Shown here: in pieces, positions 9,922-18,488 of the stretch
How positions within the stretch are numbered: the first letter of the stretch is position 1
Layout: every line of letters begins with the position of its first letter
Assembly (NCBI RefSeq): GCF_008107695.1
Contig: NZ_VIRG01000070.1
Span: forward strand, 1,488,001-1,552,000
Length of the DNA: 64,000 nt
DNA from: Stappia sp. BW2
GTDB taxonomy: Bacteria; Pseudomonadota; Alphaproteobacteria; Rhizobiales; Stappiaceae
Direction: 5' to 3'
Made by a program: the position numbers and the translations under genes
Notes under the pieces: generated by a model
Told to the model about the DNA's origin: nothing
The model's database searches: none
What the model saw: only the letters and a program-made list of their open reading frames with translations

Positions 9922-11241
9922 TCAACGTTCGCTGAGTGGATCACCGATTGCGCGGGTCACAGGTTTCAGCATGTACTGCAGTACCGACTTGGAGCCGGTA
10001 ACGATCTTCGCATCAACGACCATACCGGGCGAGATTGTTTCCGCATGCGCGCCGTGACCGATGGTGTTGGTCTTGAGGGGGATCGTGGCCTTGAAATAGT
10101 AGTTGCCGTATTCATCCCGGAAACTTGAGGCCGAGATAACGGACACCTCGCCTTTCAAGGTCCCCTCGATGTTCGGATCAAATGTTGTAACGGCAATCTC
10201 CGCTTCGTCGCCGACATCCACATGACCAATGTCTCGCGGGGAAACACGAACCTCGGCGACAAGATCGCTGTCGCTTGGCACCACTTCGGCCACGACATCA
10301 CCGGGCGCCAGAACGCTTCCTGGACCTTTGAGATAAAGCGCCTTCACGTGTCCGCTGACAGGGGCCCGCACGAACAGACGATCGAAACGGTCTTTCTGCT
10401 TGTCGGCTTCAAAAATCAGTTCGCTGCGCTCCTGCGTGACACGGCTGCGCTCAACGGCCTGCTCTTCTTCTGCGACGGCGATCGACCGTTCCAGGCTGGC
10501 TGTTGCCTCTTCCAATTGTGCCTTGACGCTGCCGCTCATACCTTTCAGTTCACTCAGCTGGCTCTGAGCAACTTGAAGAGCTGACTTGGAATCCAGAAAA
10601 CGCCGTTTGGAAGTATATCCCTGCTCGAAGAGGCTTTCCTGGATCTGGTATTTTTCCTGTTCGATCTCGACCTGCATTTCCTGAAGCGCAATCCGTTCCA
10701 GAATACTGGTCAGCTCGGCCTGCTTTTCGCTGACCCTGGCCTGCAGGGCCTGCTGTTCCTTTTCCAACGCGAGGCGCTGTGCATCGTAAGCAGCCTGCTG
10801 GGCCTCGCTGAAGCCAGCTTCAGCACCGAGCCTCAGACCATTCGCGCCGGTACCAAGGTCGGGATTGCCGAGGCGTTGCTCTTCCGTTGCCAGAAATTTC
10901 AGCCGGGTCTGCACTTTTTCGAGGTCGCTCGACGTCGCTGCTTCCTGCAGGCGAACGATCGGATCTCCCTTTTTAACCAGCTGGCCTTCCTGAACAATCA
11001 CCTCGGCAACAATACCGCCTTCAAGATGGCCAACAGTCTGGACCTTGCCTGCGGGAACAATTTCACCCGTAGCATTTGCAACTTCACGCACCTGACCGAT
11101 AGCAGCCCAGACAAGAAATGCAGCTGCAGTCACCGACAAGACCTGAAGGACGCGACGGTAGGCAACCGGTGGCGGCCCCTCCTCCAGTTCCAGGGGGATG
11201 TCCCACGAAAAATTGTCAGCGGTATTTTTACGGATAAACAT
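9922..11241 (-). CDS. HlyD-family type I secretion membrane-fusion protein
   Basis: This 439-residue protein is the periplasmic adaptor of a type I exporter, linking the inner-membrane ABC protein to a TolC-like outer-membrane channel. A short cytosolic N-terminus precedes one transmembrane helix (about residues 30-48). Next come a biotinyl/lipoyl-like half (GGIVAEVIVQEGQLVKKGD), a long Q/E/R-rich coiled coil (about 140-290), and the returning half (VRAPVSGHVKALYL) followed by the HlyD C-terminal domain. It converges on the adhesin gene, which argues that both serve one system together with the ABC genes at 1-2056. No TolC-like gene is in the window. Confidence 0.93.
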   Translation of the reverse strand: MFIRKNTADNFSWDIPLELEEGPPPVAYRRVLQVLSVTAAAFLVWAAIGQVREVANATGEIVPAGKVQTVGHLEGGIVAEVIVQEGQLVKKGDPIVRLQEAATSSDLEKVQTRLKFLATEEQRLGNPDLGTGANGLRLGAEAGFSEAQQAAYDAQRLALEKEQQALQARVSEKQAELTSILERIALQEMQVEIEQEKYQIQESLFEQGYTSKRRFLDSKSALQVAQSQLSELKGMSGSVKAQLEEATASLERSIAVAEEEQAVERSRVTQERSELIFEADKQKDRFDRLFVRAPVSGHVKALYLKGPGSVLAPGDVVAEVVPSDSDLVAEVRVSPRDIGHVDVGDEAEIAVTTFDPNIEGTLKGEVSVISASSFRDEYGNYYFKATIPLKTNTIGHGAHAETISPGMVVDAKIVTGSKSVLQYMLKPVTRAIGDPLSER

Positions 11242-11481
11242 GATGCCCTGGAGCTGGCTGTAGCTGCGCTAACTATCGATGATTAAAGTAAATATGAGCT
11301 GAATCGCGCGTTTACCATTTTTCCTCGGTTTCTAAGAAGGATCCCCGCCCCGCAGACGGCCAAAATTGAGCAAACGGAGGGATAATCTGCATTCTGGCTT
11401 TGACCAGAACGGATCGTCGTGCATTGATGTCACAAGAATATCCTATTGCTTGAAAAACACGTGATGCTTTGGGAGGGGCGT

Positions 11482-12276
11482 ATGACGGACGCTAATACCG
11501 TGCTCGCTGAACAGCGCGATGGTTGTCTTTTTCTAACATTGAATCGACCGGATCGACTCAATGCTTTCAACGAGGCGATGCATCATGCGCTTCGCAAGCA
11601 TTTGACCGCCGCGACGCAAGACAGCTCAATCCGTGCGGTATTGCTGACAGGAACCGGCCGCGCGTTTTGCGCAGGTCAGGACCTTTCCGACCGTGACATG
11701 CGCAATGGTGGCGAGGCTCCCGATCTTGGGGTGACGATTGAGACGCTCTACAATCCGCTGATCCGTCAGATCAGAGCCCTCAAAAAGCCGGTCATTTGTG
11801 CGGTCAACGGCGTTGCAGCGGGCGCTGGCGCCAATATTGCGCTTGCCTGCGACATTGTCCTGGCCGCTCAGTCGGCACGTTTCATACAGGCATTTTCGAA
11901 GATCGGACTGGTGCCCGATTCGGGCGGCACCTGGTTGCTGCCACGGTTGATCGGCGAAGCGCGTGCCAAGGCGCTTGCAATGACCGGGGAACCGTTGGGA
12001 GCCGAAACCGCTGCCTCTTGGGGGCTGATCTGGAAGTCGGTTCCGGACGCGGAATTGATGACAGAAGCCGGAACGCTGGCGACGCGACTGGCCACCGGGG
12101 CGACCACGGGACTGGCACTCACCAAGGACCTCATTCAGGCTGCAGCCGACCAGTCGCTCGACCGGCAACTCGATGCCGAACGTGACAGCCAGCGCCAGGC
12201 GGGTCGCACGAATGACTATCGTGAAGGCGTAACCGCTTTCCTGGAAAAACGGTCTGCCCGGTTTACCGGCGTTTGA
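11482..12276 (+). CDS. paaG: Enoyl-CoA hydratase/isomerase, PaaG type
   Basis: This 264-residue crotonase-fold enzyme probably isomerises ring-1,2-epoxyphenylacetyl-CoA to the oxepin-CoA in phenylacetate breakdown. The ATG at 11482 follows a strong GGGAGGGG; an upstream in-frame start would add 12 residues. The oxyanion-hole sequences AFCAGQDLSDRD (about 61-72) and NGVAAGAGANIA (109-120) are present. The catalytic aspartate lies in LVPDSGGTW (Asp146), the residue expected for PaaG-type isomerases. Length matches known PaaG (about 262). It is followed at once by paaI and paaK, which supports the pathway assignment over a generic fatty-acid hydratase. Confidence 0.88.
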   Translation: MTDANTVLAEQRDGCLFLTLNRPDRLNAFNEAMHHALRKHLTAATQDSSIRAVLLTGTGRAFCAGQDLSDRDMRNGGEAPDLGVTIETLYNPLIRQIRALKKPVICAVNGVAAGAGANIALACDIVLAAQSARFIQAFSKIGLVPDSGGTWLLPRLIGEARAKALAMTGEPLGAETAASWGLIWKSVPDAELMTEAGTLATRLATGATTGLALTKDLIQAAADQSLDRQLDAERDSQRQAGRTNDYREGVTAFLEKRSARFTGV

Positions 12277-12288
12277 ATGAGGCCCCCC

Positions 12289-12714
12289 ATGACACCGGAC
12301 GAACTAGCTCGTGCCTGCGCCGACCGCATGTGGTCTCAGGACACAGCGTCACAGAACCTCGATATGAAACTCGAGGCCGTGCGCGCCGGCCATTCGACAA
12401 TGGCAATGACGGTTACAAATGCCATGACCAATGGCCACGGGATCTGCCACGGCGGCTATATCTTCACGCTTGCTGACAGCGCTTTTGCCTTTGCCTGCAA
12501 CACCTACAACCAGGTTACGGTCGCCCAACATTGTGACATCACGTTTCTGGCCCCTGCCCACCTGGGCGACCGCTTGACGGCCGTGGCCAGCGAAAGATCG
12601 CGTACGGGCCGGTCAGGTCTTTACGACATAACAGTGGCCAACCAGATGGGCACTGTTATTGCAGAATTCCGAGGAAATTCCAGAACAACTAAGGGTACAA
12701 TTTTGCCGGATTGA
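12289..12714 (+). CDS. paaI: Hydroxyphenylacetyl-CoA thioesterase, PaaI hotdog family
   Basis: This 141-residue hotdog-fold thioesterase hydrolyses dead-end CoA thioesters formed during phenylacetate catabolism. The family signature NGHGICHGGYIFTLADSAFA (residues 48-67) holds the HGG turn and the active-site Asp63. The start at 12289 has GAGG six bases upstream; an ATG at 12277 directly after the paaG stop would add four residues. The gene sits between paaG and paaK with almost no spacing, so the three form one transcription unit. Confidence 0.9.
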   Translation: MTPDELARACADRMWSQDTASQNLDMKLEAVRAGHSTMAMTVTNAMTNGHGICHGGYIFTLADSAFAFACNTYNQVTVAQHCDITFLAPAHLGDRLTAVASERSRTGRSGLYDITVANQMGTVIAEFRGNSRTTKGTILPD

Positions 12715-12751
12715 CGGCTGGTGGCCTACGGGCTGCCAAAGGGAGGAAACT

Positions 12752-14062
12752 ATGGAAGATCTGGCTCCGCGACCGGGAGATCTTGAGCCTATTGAAAGAG
12801 CAAGCCGGGACGAATTGTCGGCCCTGCAATTGCAAAGGCTGCAATGGTCTCTCAATCATTCCTACGAAAATGTTCCGCTTTTCAGGAAACGCTTCGATGA
12901 AAAAGGCGTGCATCCTTCAGACTTGAAAACCCTCGCCGACCTGTCGAAATTTCCGTTCACGACAAAGAGCGATCTCAGGGACAATTATCCCTTCGGCCTC
13001 TTTGCTGTCCCGCGCGACAAGATCGTACGTGTGCATGCTTCTTCAGGAACAACGGGAAAACCGACGGTGGTCGGCTACACAGCCAACGACATCGACATGT
13101 GGGCCGGACTTGTCGCGCGCTCTATTCGTGCATCCGGCGGACGGCCTGGCGATATCATTCACGTTGCCTACGGCTACGGGCTCTTTACCGGTGGGCTCGG
13201 CGCCCACTATGGCGCTGAAAAGCTCGGCTGTACTGTTGTTCCGGTCTCGGGCGGCATGACGGAACGCCAGGTGACGCTGATACAGGACTTCAAACCGCGC
13301 ATCATCATGGTAACGCCATCGTACCTCCTGTCTATTCTGGACGAGTTCCGAAAACAGGGTATCGATCCGCGTGAAACCTCACTGGTCACCGGGATCTTTG
13401 GTGCCGAACCCTGGACCAATGCCATGCGTCTGGAGATAGAAGACGCGTTCGACATGCATGCCGTCGACATTTACGGCCTGTCGGAAGTGCTCGGCCCAGG
13501 TGTCGCGAACGAATGCGTGGAGACCAAGGACGGCCTGCATATCTGGGAAGATCATTTCTACCCTGAAATCGTCGACCCCGTGACTGGCGACGTTCTGCCG
13601 GACGGCGAAATTGGTGAGCTGGTGTTTACCACCCTCACCAAGGAAGGCTTGCCGATGGTTCGCTATCGCACCCGCGACCTGACCCGGCTCTTGCCTGGGA
13701 CGGCCCGGTCCATGCGGCGGATGGAAAAAATTACGGGTCGCTCCGACGACATGATCATTCTGCGCGGTGTCAATGTGTTCCCGACCCAGATCGAGGAACA
13801 GATCCTGAAATGTAAAGGGCTGTCTCCGCATTTCCAGATCGAGCTGTCCCGGTCTGACCGTCTCGACGTCATGACAGTGCATGTGGAAGCCCTGCCGAAT
13901 GCGGCCGCGAGCGATGCACGGCAGGCCTCCGGCCGTGAACTCTCACACCATATCAAGAGCGTGGTCGGCGTTTCGGCAAAGATCAACGTCACCGAACCTG
14001 GCGCGGTCGAACGCTCTGCTGGAAAGGCAAAACGGGTGGTCGATAACCGTTCCAAGAAGTAA
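12752..14062 (+). CDS. paaK: Phenylacetate-CoA ligase
   Basis: This 436-residue adenylate-forming enzyme activates phenylacetate with ATP and CoA, the entry step of the pathway. The P-loop-like motif ASSGTTGKPTVVGYT (about 96-110), the YGLSE motif and a C-terminal hinge region with GRSDDMIILRGVNVFPTQIE are all present. The start has GGGAGGAAA just upstream; the open frame extends further into paaI but without a good start. It closes the paaGIK unit and is followed by a terminator at 14205-14234. The ring-epoxidase genes paaABCDE are not in the window. Confidence 0.95.
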   Translation: MEDLAPRPGDLEPIERASRDELSALQLQRLQWSLNHSYENVPLFRKRFDEKGVHPSDLKTLADLSKFPFTTKSDLRDNYPFGLFAVPRDKIVRVHASSGTTGKPTVVGYTANDIDMWAGLVARSIRASGGRPGDIIHVAYGYGLFTGGLGAHYGAEKLGCTVVPVSGGMTERQVTLIQDFKPRIIMVTPSYLLSILDEFRKQGIDPRETSLVTGIFGAEPWTNAMRLEIEDAFDMHAVDIYGLSEVLGPGVANECVETKDGLHIWEDHFYPEIVDPVTGDVLPDGEIGELVFTTLTKEGLPMVRYRTRDLTRLLPGTARSMRRMEKITGRSDDMIILRGVNVFPTQIEEQILKCKGLSPHFQIELSRSDRLDVMTVHVEALPNAAASDARQASGRELSHHIKSVVGVSAKINVTEPGAVERSAGKAKRVVDNRSKK

Positions 14063-14204
14063 CGAAGACGCGTAAGCCTCCCGTTGGGAGGCAGCTCTCC
14101 TGGACGCACAAAGCCCTCGCTCTTGTCTCGGCCAGGCAAAACGCGCTGGGATCATTGAACCGAGGAAGAAACGGCGGCAACTTTGCCAAACGCTTTCGAC
14201 AAAG

Positions 14205-14234
14205 AAAAAGGCCACCCGATCAGGTGGCCTTTTC
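14205..14234. terminator. Terminator between paaK and the paaZ remnant
   Basis: AAAAGGCCACC and GGTGGCCTTTT form a near-perfect stem with a short loop and T run. It can serve paaK on the plus strand and the paaZ remnant on the minus strand. Confidence 0.85.
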
Positions 14235-14268
14235 GTTTGAAGATGCAGGAGCCTTAGGCAGATACCGG

Positions 14269-14627
14269 CTATTCCTTAGCGACAAGTGTCAGAACGGTAT
14301 ACTGGCCGACCGACTCGCCCTTTTGATTGGTCACAAGACACTCCCACCGGACTTCGCGTAGCTGGCTGAAGTTCTTGGCGAGATTTCCTTTTCGGTCTGT
14401 TGCACCTTGAGTGCATCGCCCGCATTGACGGGCGTCATGAAGCGCAGGTTGTCGACGCCGTAGTTCGCCAGAACCGGTCCTTCTTCGGCGACGGACGGAT
14501 CGTTCGTGAAAAGAAACGCGACCAGAGCCCCCTCGCCTCTGTGGGTTAGTTCAACAGATTCTTCCAACTCGTCGTAGGGCATCAATGTCGCTACCGGACC
14601 GAACGCCTCTACCGAATGCACCGCTTA
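14269..14627 (-). pseudogene. paaZ: Decayed paaZ (oxepin-CoA hydrolase / aldehyde dehydrogenase) remnant
   Basis: The minus strand carries three collinear pieces of PaaZ. First is the aldehyde-dehydrogenase segment VEAFGPVATLMPYDELEES...RGEGALVAFLFTNDP. It is joined directly to the MaoC-like segment PVLANYGVDNLRFMTPVNAGD, which implies loss of roughly 200 codons. After a frame change the MaoC C-terminus follows (EVRWECLVTNQ, then YTVLTLVAKE) with a TAG at 14269-14271. A TAA lies just upstream of the first piece, and no dehydrogenase N-terminus is present. Internal deletion, frameshift and missing start show it is not functional. A working paaZ elsewhere in the genome would explain retention of paaGIK. 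Confidence 0.88.
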
Positions 14628-14841
14628 TGCGGTCAGGGGATTGTCATGATCAGTTGTGCAGCTTTGGGCGGAAATGGCTGTAGAAAACTGCGCGCCAGAG
14701 TTTCTTTGCCAGAGTGCATGAAGCTTTTGATCCATCGGCATTTTTGCAGGTTTACCCGTTGGTTTCCGGCAAACCAAGACGTTCGCAAACACTCCCGCAA
14801 ACAAACCGGCACACGTGGACTTGAAAAACAAAATCCTGAAC

Positions 14842-14854
14842 GTTATAAAATAAC
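14842..14854. promoter_or_regulatory. Candidate Zur box 1 upstream of znuA
   Basis: GTTATAAAATAAC is a perfect palindrome (5-3-5) and matches the core of alphaproteobacterial Zur operators. It lies 38 bases before the znuA start, in the expected promoter zone. Zinc-loaded Zur would repress here. Confidence 0.7.
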
Positions 14855-14857
14855 ACG

Positions 14858-14870
14858 TAATAAGATTACA
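14858..14870. promoter_or_regulatory. Candidate second Zur-like box upstream of znuA
   Basis: GTAATAAGATTAC is a second perfect 5-3-5 palindrome, placed 16 bases after the first and 22 bases before the znuA start. It differs from the usual core by one symmetric base pair per arm, so it may be a weaker operator. Confidence 0.5.
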
Positions 14871-14891
14871 TCTTTCTAAAGGTAATACCTG

Positions 14892-15989
14892 ATGCCCCTC
14901 TCCTTTCCCGCCATCCAAAACGGCGCTACCCGCTCGCTCCGTCTAGTGGCTCCAACCACAGCTGCGCTTTTGAGCCTGACAGTGTTCGCGCATGCTGAAG
15001 TCCCGGAGGTTGTCACCTCCATCAAACCGCTCCATTCCATTGCCTCGGCCGTGATGGAAGGTGTCGGCACTCCGCAGGTCCTTATCGACGGAGCATCTTC
15101 CCCGCACGGGTATGCGTTGAAACCGTCACAGGCTTCTTTGCTTCAGGGTGCCGATGTTGTGTTCTGGGTCGGGCCGGAGTTGGCCCCTTCCCTCAAGAAG
15201 CCGATTGAAAACATGGCAAAGAATGCCGTGACTGTCGAGCTGATCGAGGCCCCGGAAATCCATCAACTCGACGTCCGGGAAGGCGCTACCTTCGACGCTC
15301 ATGATCACCATCATGATGAGGGCGGCGAAGAAGACGAACATGCTGGTCACGACCATGATCATGACCATGATCATTCAGCCGATGAACATGACCACGACGA
15401 AGCCCATGGCGCTTCCGATCACGATGATCATGACCACGAAGCAGAGCATCATCACGCGGAGCACGAAGCCGTTGACCCGCATATCTGGCTAAACCCGGAA
15501 AACGGCGTCGAGATTGCTAAGATAATGGCAGATACCCTTGCAGAACGGGATCCTGCCAATGCCGATACCTACAAAAAGAATGCAGCAGCGTTCGCCAATC
15601 GGATCGGTGACCTCGACAAGGAGATTTCCGCTGAACTCGCCCCCCTGGCGGATCGCAAGTTCATCGTTTTCCACGATGCCTACCACCACTTCGAACATCA
15701 TTACGATATTGAGGCAAGCGGCTCGGTTACCGTTTCTCCGGAGGCTTTGGCCAGTGCGGACCGGATCAAGGCAATTCAGAACAAGATCAGCGAACTCAAT
15801 GTCAGCTGTGTTTTTCAGGAACCGCAATTCGACGCCAAGCTGGTTTCCGTTGTCATGGAAGGCAGCAACGCAAAATCGGCCACACTCGATCCGCTGGGAA
15901 CAGGGCTTGAAAACGGACCGAACCTTTACCCGCAAATGCTCGAAGGGCTTGCAGTCTCCTTGAAAGCATGTCTGGGCGACGCGTCCTGA
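14892..15989 (+). CDS. znuA: Zinc ABC transporter substrate-binding protein ZnuA
   Basis: This 365-residue periplasmic protein captures zinc for a ZnuABC importer. The first 35 residues form a signal peptide ending near AHA. Metal ligands are visible at His72 (SPHGYAL), His197 (DPHIWLNPENG), His261 (FHDAYHHFE) and Asp314 (EPQFD). A long His/Asp/Glu-rich loop at about 137-193 is typical of zinc-specific family members rather than manganese ones. The two palindromes upstream suggest Zur control. The cognate znuC and znuB are not adjacent in the downstream direction, where a terminator and an opposing gene follow. Confidence 0.95.
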   Translation: MPLSFPAIQNGATRSLRLVAPTTAALLSLTVFAHAEVPEVVTSIKPLHSIASAVMEGVGTPQVLIDGASSPHGYALKPSQASLLQGADVVFWVGPELAPSLKKPIENMAKNAVTVELIEAPEIHQLDVREGATFDAHDHHHDEGGEEDEHAGHDHDHDHDHSADEHDHDEAHGASDHDDHDHEAEHHHAEHEAVDPHIWLNPENGVEIAKIMADTLAERDPANADTYKKNAAAFANRIGDLDKEISAELAPLADRKFIVFHDAYHHFEHHYDIEASGSVTVSPEALASADRIKAIQNKISELNVSCVFQEPQFDAKLVSVVMEGSNAKSATLDPLGTGLENGPNLYPQMLEGLAVSLKACLGDAS

Positions 15990-16014
15990 GACGGGCCGTT
16001 TAATCGATAAACGC

Positions 16015-16051
16015 AAAAAACCGCCGAAGGTCTCCCTTCGGCGGTTTTTTT
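16015..16051. terminator. Bidirectional terminator after znuA
   Basis: AAAAAACCGCCGAAGG and CCTTCGGCGGTTTTTT form a long perfect stem with a TCTC loop, between the convergent znuA and L,D-transpeptidase genes. Confidence 0.92.
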
Positions 16052-16063
16052 GTCAGTTCCTGC

Positions 16064-18049
16064 TCAGGAGGCTCTGAGTTTTTCGCGCGCTGTTTCCGTT
16101 TTCTCGATTGCCTTCAACAGGTGCATGTCCCTGTCATAAACATCGGTATAAAACGCGATAGTCCCGTCCTGTTGTGGCCATGCTGTGAAGTAGGACACAT
16201 AAACCGGAATATCACCGGTCACCTGTTCCTGTTCGTTCTGGCCATTCGAAATACGGGAGCTTACATAATCCTTCGACTTTCCGAGAACGGCAGCAGCCAT
16301 GGCCCTTGGGTCCTGAAGGCGGACACAACCGTGGCTGAAGGCGCGCATGTCCTTCTTGAAGAGGCTCTTCGACGGTGTGTCATGCATGTAGATGTGATGC
16401 TTGTTGGGGAAGAGAATTTTGACCTCCCCAAGTGCGTTTGACCTGCCCGGGTACTGGCGCACATTGATGGACTGCTGTTTGGAGGCCACCGCATACCAAT
16501 CCACGGCCGACGAGGAAACCTTGCGGCCGCCCGGCGTTGTGACTTCATATCCGGCGCGGTCCAGATAGCTGGGATCTTTGGCGAGTTTCGGCAGCATTTC
16601 GTTGACGATGATCGAATACGGCACACCCCAATAGGGATTGTATTCAACGGTCTCGATCTTGTCGTAGAAGAAGTTGGTCTGATTGGACTTCTTGCCGACA
16701 ACCACGCGCATGCTCAGCGGATCTTGACCCGGTGCCGTATAGGTTGCCGTAAAGGCGGCCTGATTGATGAAGACCTTGCGCTCGCCAAGGTTCTCCGGCA
16801 GCCAGCGGCTGCGCTCCATTGCCAGTTCGACCTTTGCGATCTTCGCCGCGTTGGTTTCCCCCACCATCGCTTTGATGGTGTTCTTGCCGATGATGCCATC
16901 CGGCGTAAGCTTTGCTTCCTTCTGGAAGGCCTTCACCAGGTCCACAAGTTCCGGAGAATAAAGCTCAGCTCCGTTGTATGCGGTCAGCGTTTCGGCATGA
17001 GCCGTCTTGAGTTCTTCGGAGCCGTTCTTGTTGATCGCGGCAACAATATTCTTCATTTCAGGGCTGGACTTGCCTGCCTTGAGGAATGTTCCAGGTGCGA
17101 TGACAATCTGGTCGGCGTCTTCGTTTTCCGCCCTCAAGAGGGCAAGTTCTTCAGTCAGTTCGCGGAAGTGATCACTTTGCGGCTGAACATCGGCCAATTC
17201 CTTCTCGACGTCCGATGTATTCTTGAAACCTTCCAACGCGCCAACGAGATCGACTTCGTGCCGAGGCAGGTCGTGATACTCGGAGATCCGGTTCGGATCG
17301 ACACGACCGCGTCTGGAATCCAGAACATACGTCAGAACGGCTGCACTCATCTCCATTTCGAACCGCATCATCGCGGCATCGAGCGCCTCGCCTTCCAGTC
17401 CAGCGGTCGAGGGAAGATCAACAAGGTAGTCATCCGGGTTCAGCGCGTATTTGGCAGTGTCGCCAAGGCCACGGCGCACGGCAATTGCCTTGTCGGTCGG
17501 TTTGCCGTCCTTGACCCACACGAAATCAGGATGCTCGCGGTAAAAAGATATGACTGCAGCCCCAACCTCCGGCAGGACGGTCAGAGACATGTCCTTCAAA
17601 GCCGGACGCGCAGCATCGAACGCTGTCAAAACGACCGGAGCCTGAGGCACGCTATCGTTCTCGACAGCCGGCGCTTCCGGAATGTCAGCAGATTGCACGG
17701 TCGGCTTTACTTCCGCCGTCTTCATCTCTGACAGTTCGGCCAGAGAGACCGTTTTCCATTTATCGGGCGTGTAATTCAGGTACCGCGGCGCGGAGACCCT
17801 GGCCTTGGCTGCCTTCTTGCGCAGGTCCTTCTGTTGCTGCTGCTGTTCCCGTTCCTGCTGGCGCCGGTGCGCTTCAGGATTGAACAGGCGCTGGAACAGA
17901 CCTTGCGCAGACGCTGTTTCCACGGTCGCAAGATTAACCCCGGAAAAAAGGACCGTCGCCATCAGGCCGGCCCTGAGGGAGGCGCCAAGCACAGAGCGTG
18001 TCCGGTTTTTCCTGGAACCTTCGCCCAGTGCCATTTCATTCGCTCGCAT
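16064..18049 (-). CDS. L,D-transpeptidase, YcbB/LdtD-like
   Basis: This 661-residue periplasmic enzyme probably makes 3-3 cross-links in peptidoglycan. A hydrophobic segment near residues 27-48 is the export signal or anchor. A Q/K/R-rich coiled stretch follows (about 63-86). A peptidoglycan-binding repeat (KLTPDGIIGKNTIKAM) precedes the YkuD catalytic domain, whose SHGCVRL motif places the catalytic cysteine near residue 575. Size and order fit the large YcbB-type subfamily with a scaffold domain. The start has no strong ribosome-binding site; a Met six codons in is an alternative. Confidence 0.9.
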   Translation of the reverse strand: MRANEMALGEGSRKNRTRSVLGASLRAGLMATVLFSGVNLATVETASAQGLFQRLFNPEAHRRQQEREQQQQQKDLRKKAAKARVSAPRYLNYTPDKWKTVSLAELSEMKTAEVKPTVQSADIPEAPAVENDSVPQAPVVLTAFDAARPALKDMSLTVLPEVGAAVISFYREHPDFVWVKDGKPTDKAIAVRRGLGDTAKYALNPDDYLVDLPSTAGLEGEALDAAMMRFEMEMSAAVLTYVLDSRRGRVDPNRISEYHDLPRHEVDLVGALEGFKNTSDVEKELADVQPQSDHFRELTEELALLRAENEDADQIVIAPGTFLKAGKSSPEMKNIVAAINKNGSEELKTAHAETLTAYNGAELYSPELVDLVKAFQKEAKLTPDGIIGKNTIKAMVGETNAAKIAKVELAMERSRWLPENLGERKVFINQAAFTATYTAPGQDPLSMRVVVGKKSNQTNFFYDKIETVEYNPYWGVPYSIIVNEMLPKLAKDPSYLDRAGYEVTTPGGRKVSSSAVDWYAVASKQQSINVRQYPGRSNALGEVKILFPNKHHIYMHDTPSKSLFKKDMRAFSHGCVRLQDPRAMAAAVLGKSKDYVSSRISNGQNEQEQVTGDIPVYVSYFTAWPQQDGTIAFYTDVYDRDMHLLKAIEKTETAREKLRAS

Positions 18050-18488
18050 TGTTTAAACCCGTTTTTTTAGTCTGTTAGAACCCGACGCCTTGCCAAGTCT
18101 TCCAGGTATTTTCATTCCCTGTCAGGGCCGACGGCGTTCCGTCATAAGCGCTCCCGACTTCGGTTCGATGCGCATTATGCGGACATTGCAGCTTCAATGT
18201 GACCGGAGCGCACCCTTCAACTCCCTGGAACCGCATCTGTAACCCGATTGATACTATAACAGGGTTCATCAGATGGTTAAGGGACGTCGTCATGCACAGG
18301 TTTTGATATCCGTCGAGTGTGACGATTATGCCTCGTACCCGATGCGACCGAATTGGCCTTCGCGAACTCTCCTCATGCGGTAACGCTGTAATTTCCAAAA
18401 GCGTTTCAAAGTGACAGGTGTCACTTCACCCGTCACTTCAAAGACGTATCACGGCTTCACGATTAAGTGAGAAAAGCCGGAGAGCAAC
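18050..18488. other. Intergenic stretch without a supported gene
   Basis: This 439-base spacer separates the divergent L,D-transpeptidase and HEFAH-protein genes. A 107-codon minus-strand frame at 18075-18398 has no recognisable domain and no ribosome-binding site, so it is not called. The only clear element is the palindrome at 18409-18426. Confidence 0.6.
18409..18426. promoter_or_regulatory. Perfect 18-base palindrome, possible operator
   Basis: AAGTGACAGGTGTCACTT has two eight-base arms around GG. Nine bases of the right arm (GTCACTTCA) recur a few bases downstream as a direct repeat. It lies about 63 bases before the start of the small HEFAH gene, a good place for a regulator of that promoter. 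The regulator is unknown. Confidence 0.45.

Noticed and set aside
16724..17731. 335-codon plus-strand frame opposite the L,D-transpeptidase
   Set aside because: Antisense shadow of a gene with clear catalytic motifs.
18075..18398. 107-codon minus-strand open frame
   Set aside because: No domain, no ribosome-binding site, and it covers the spacer of divergent genes; treated as non-coding.
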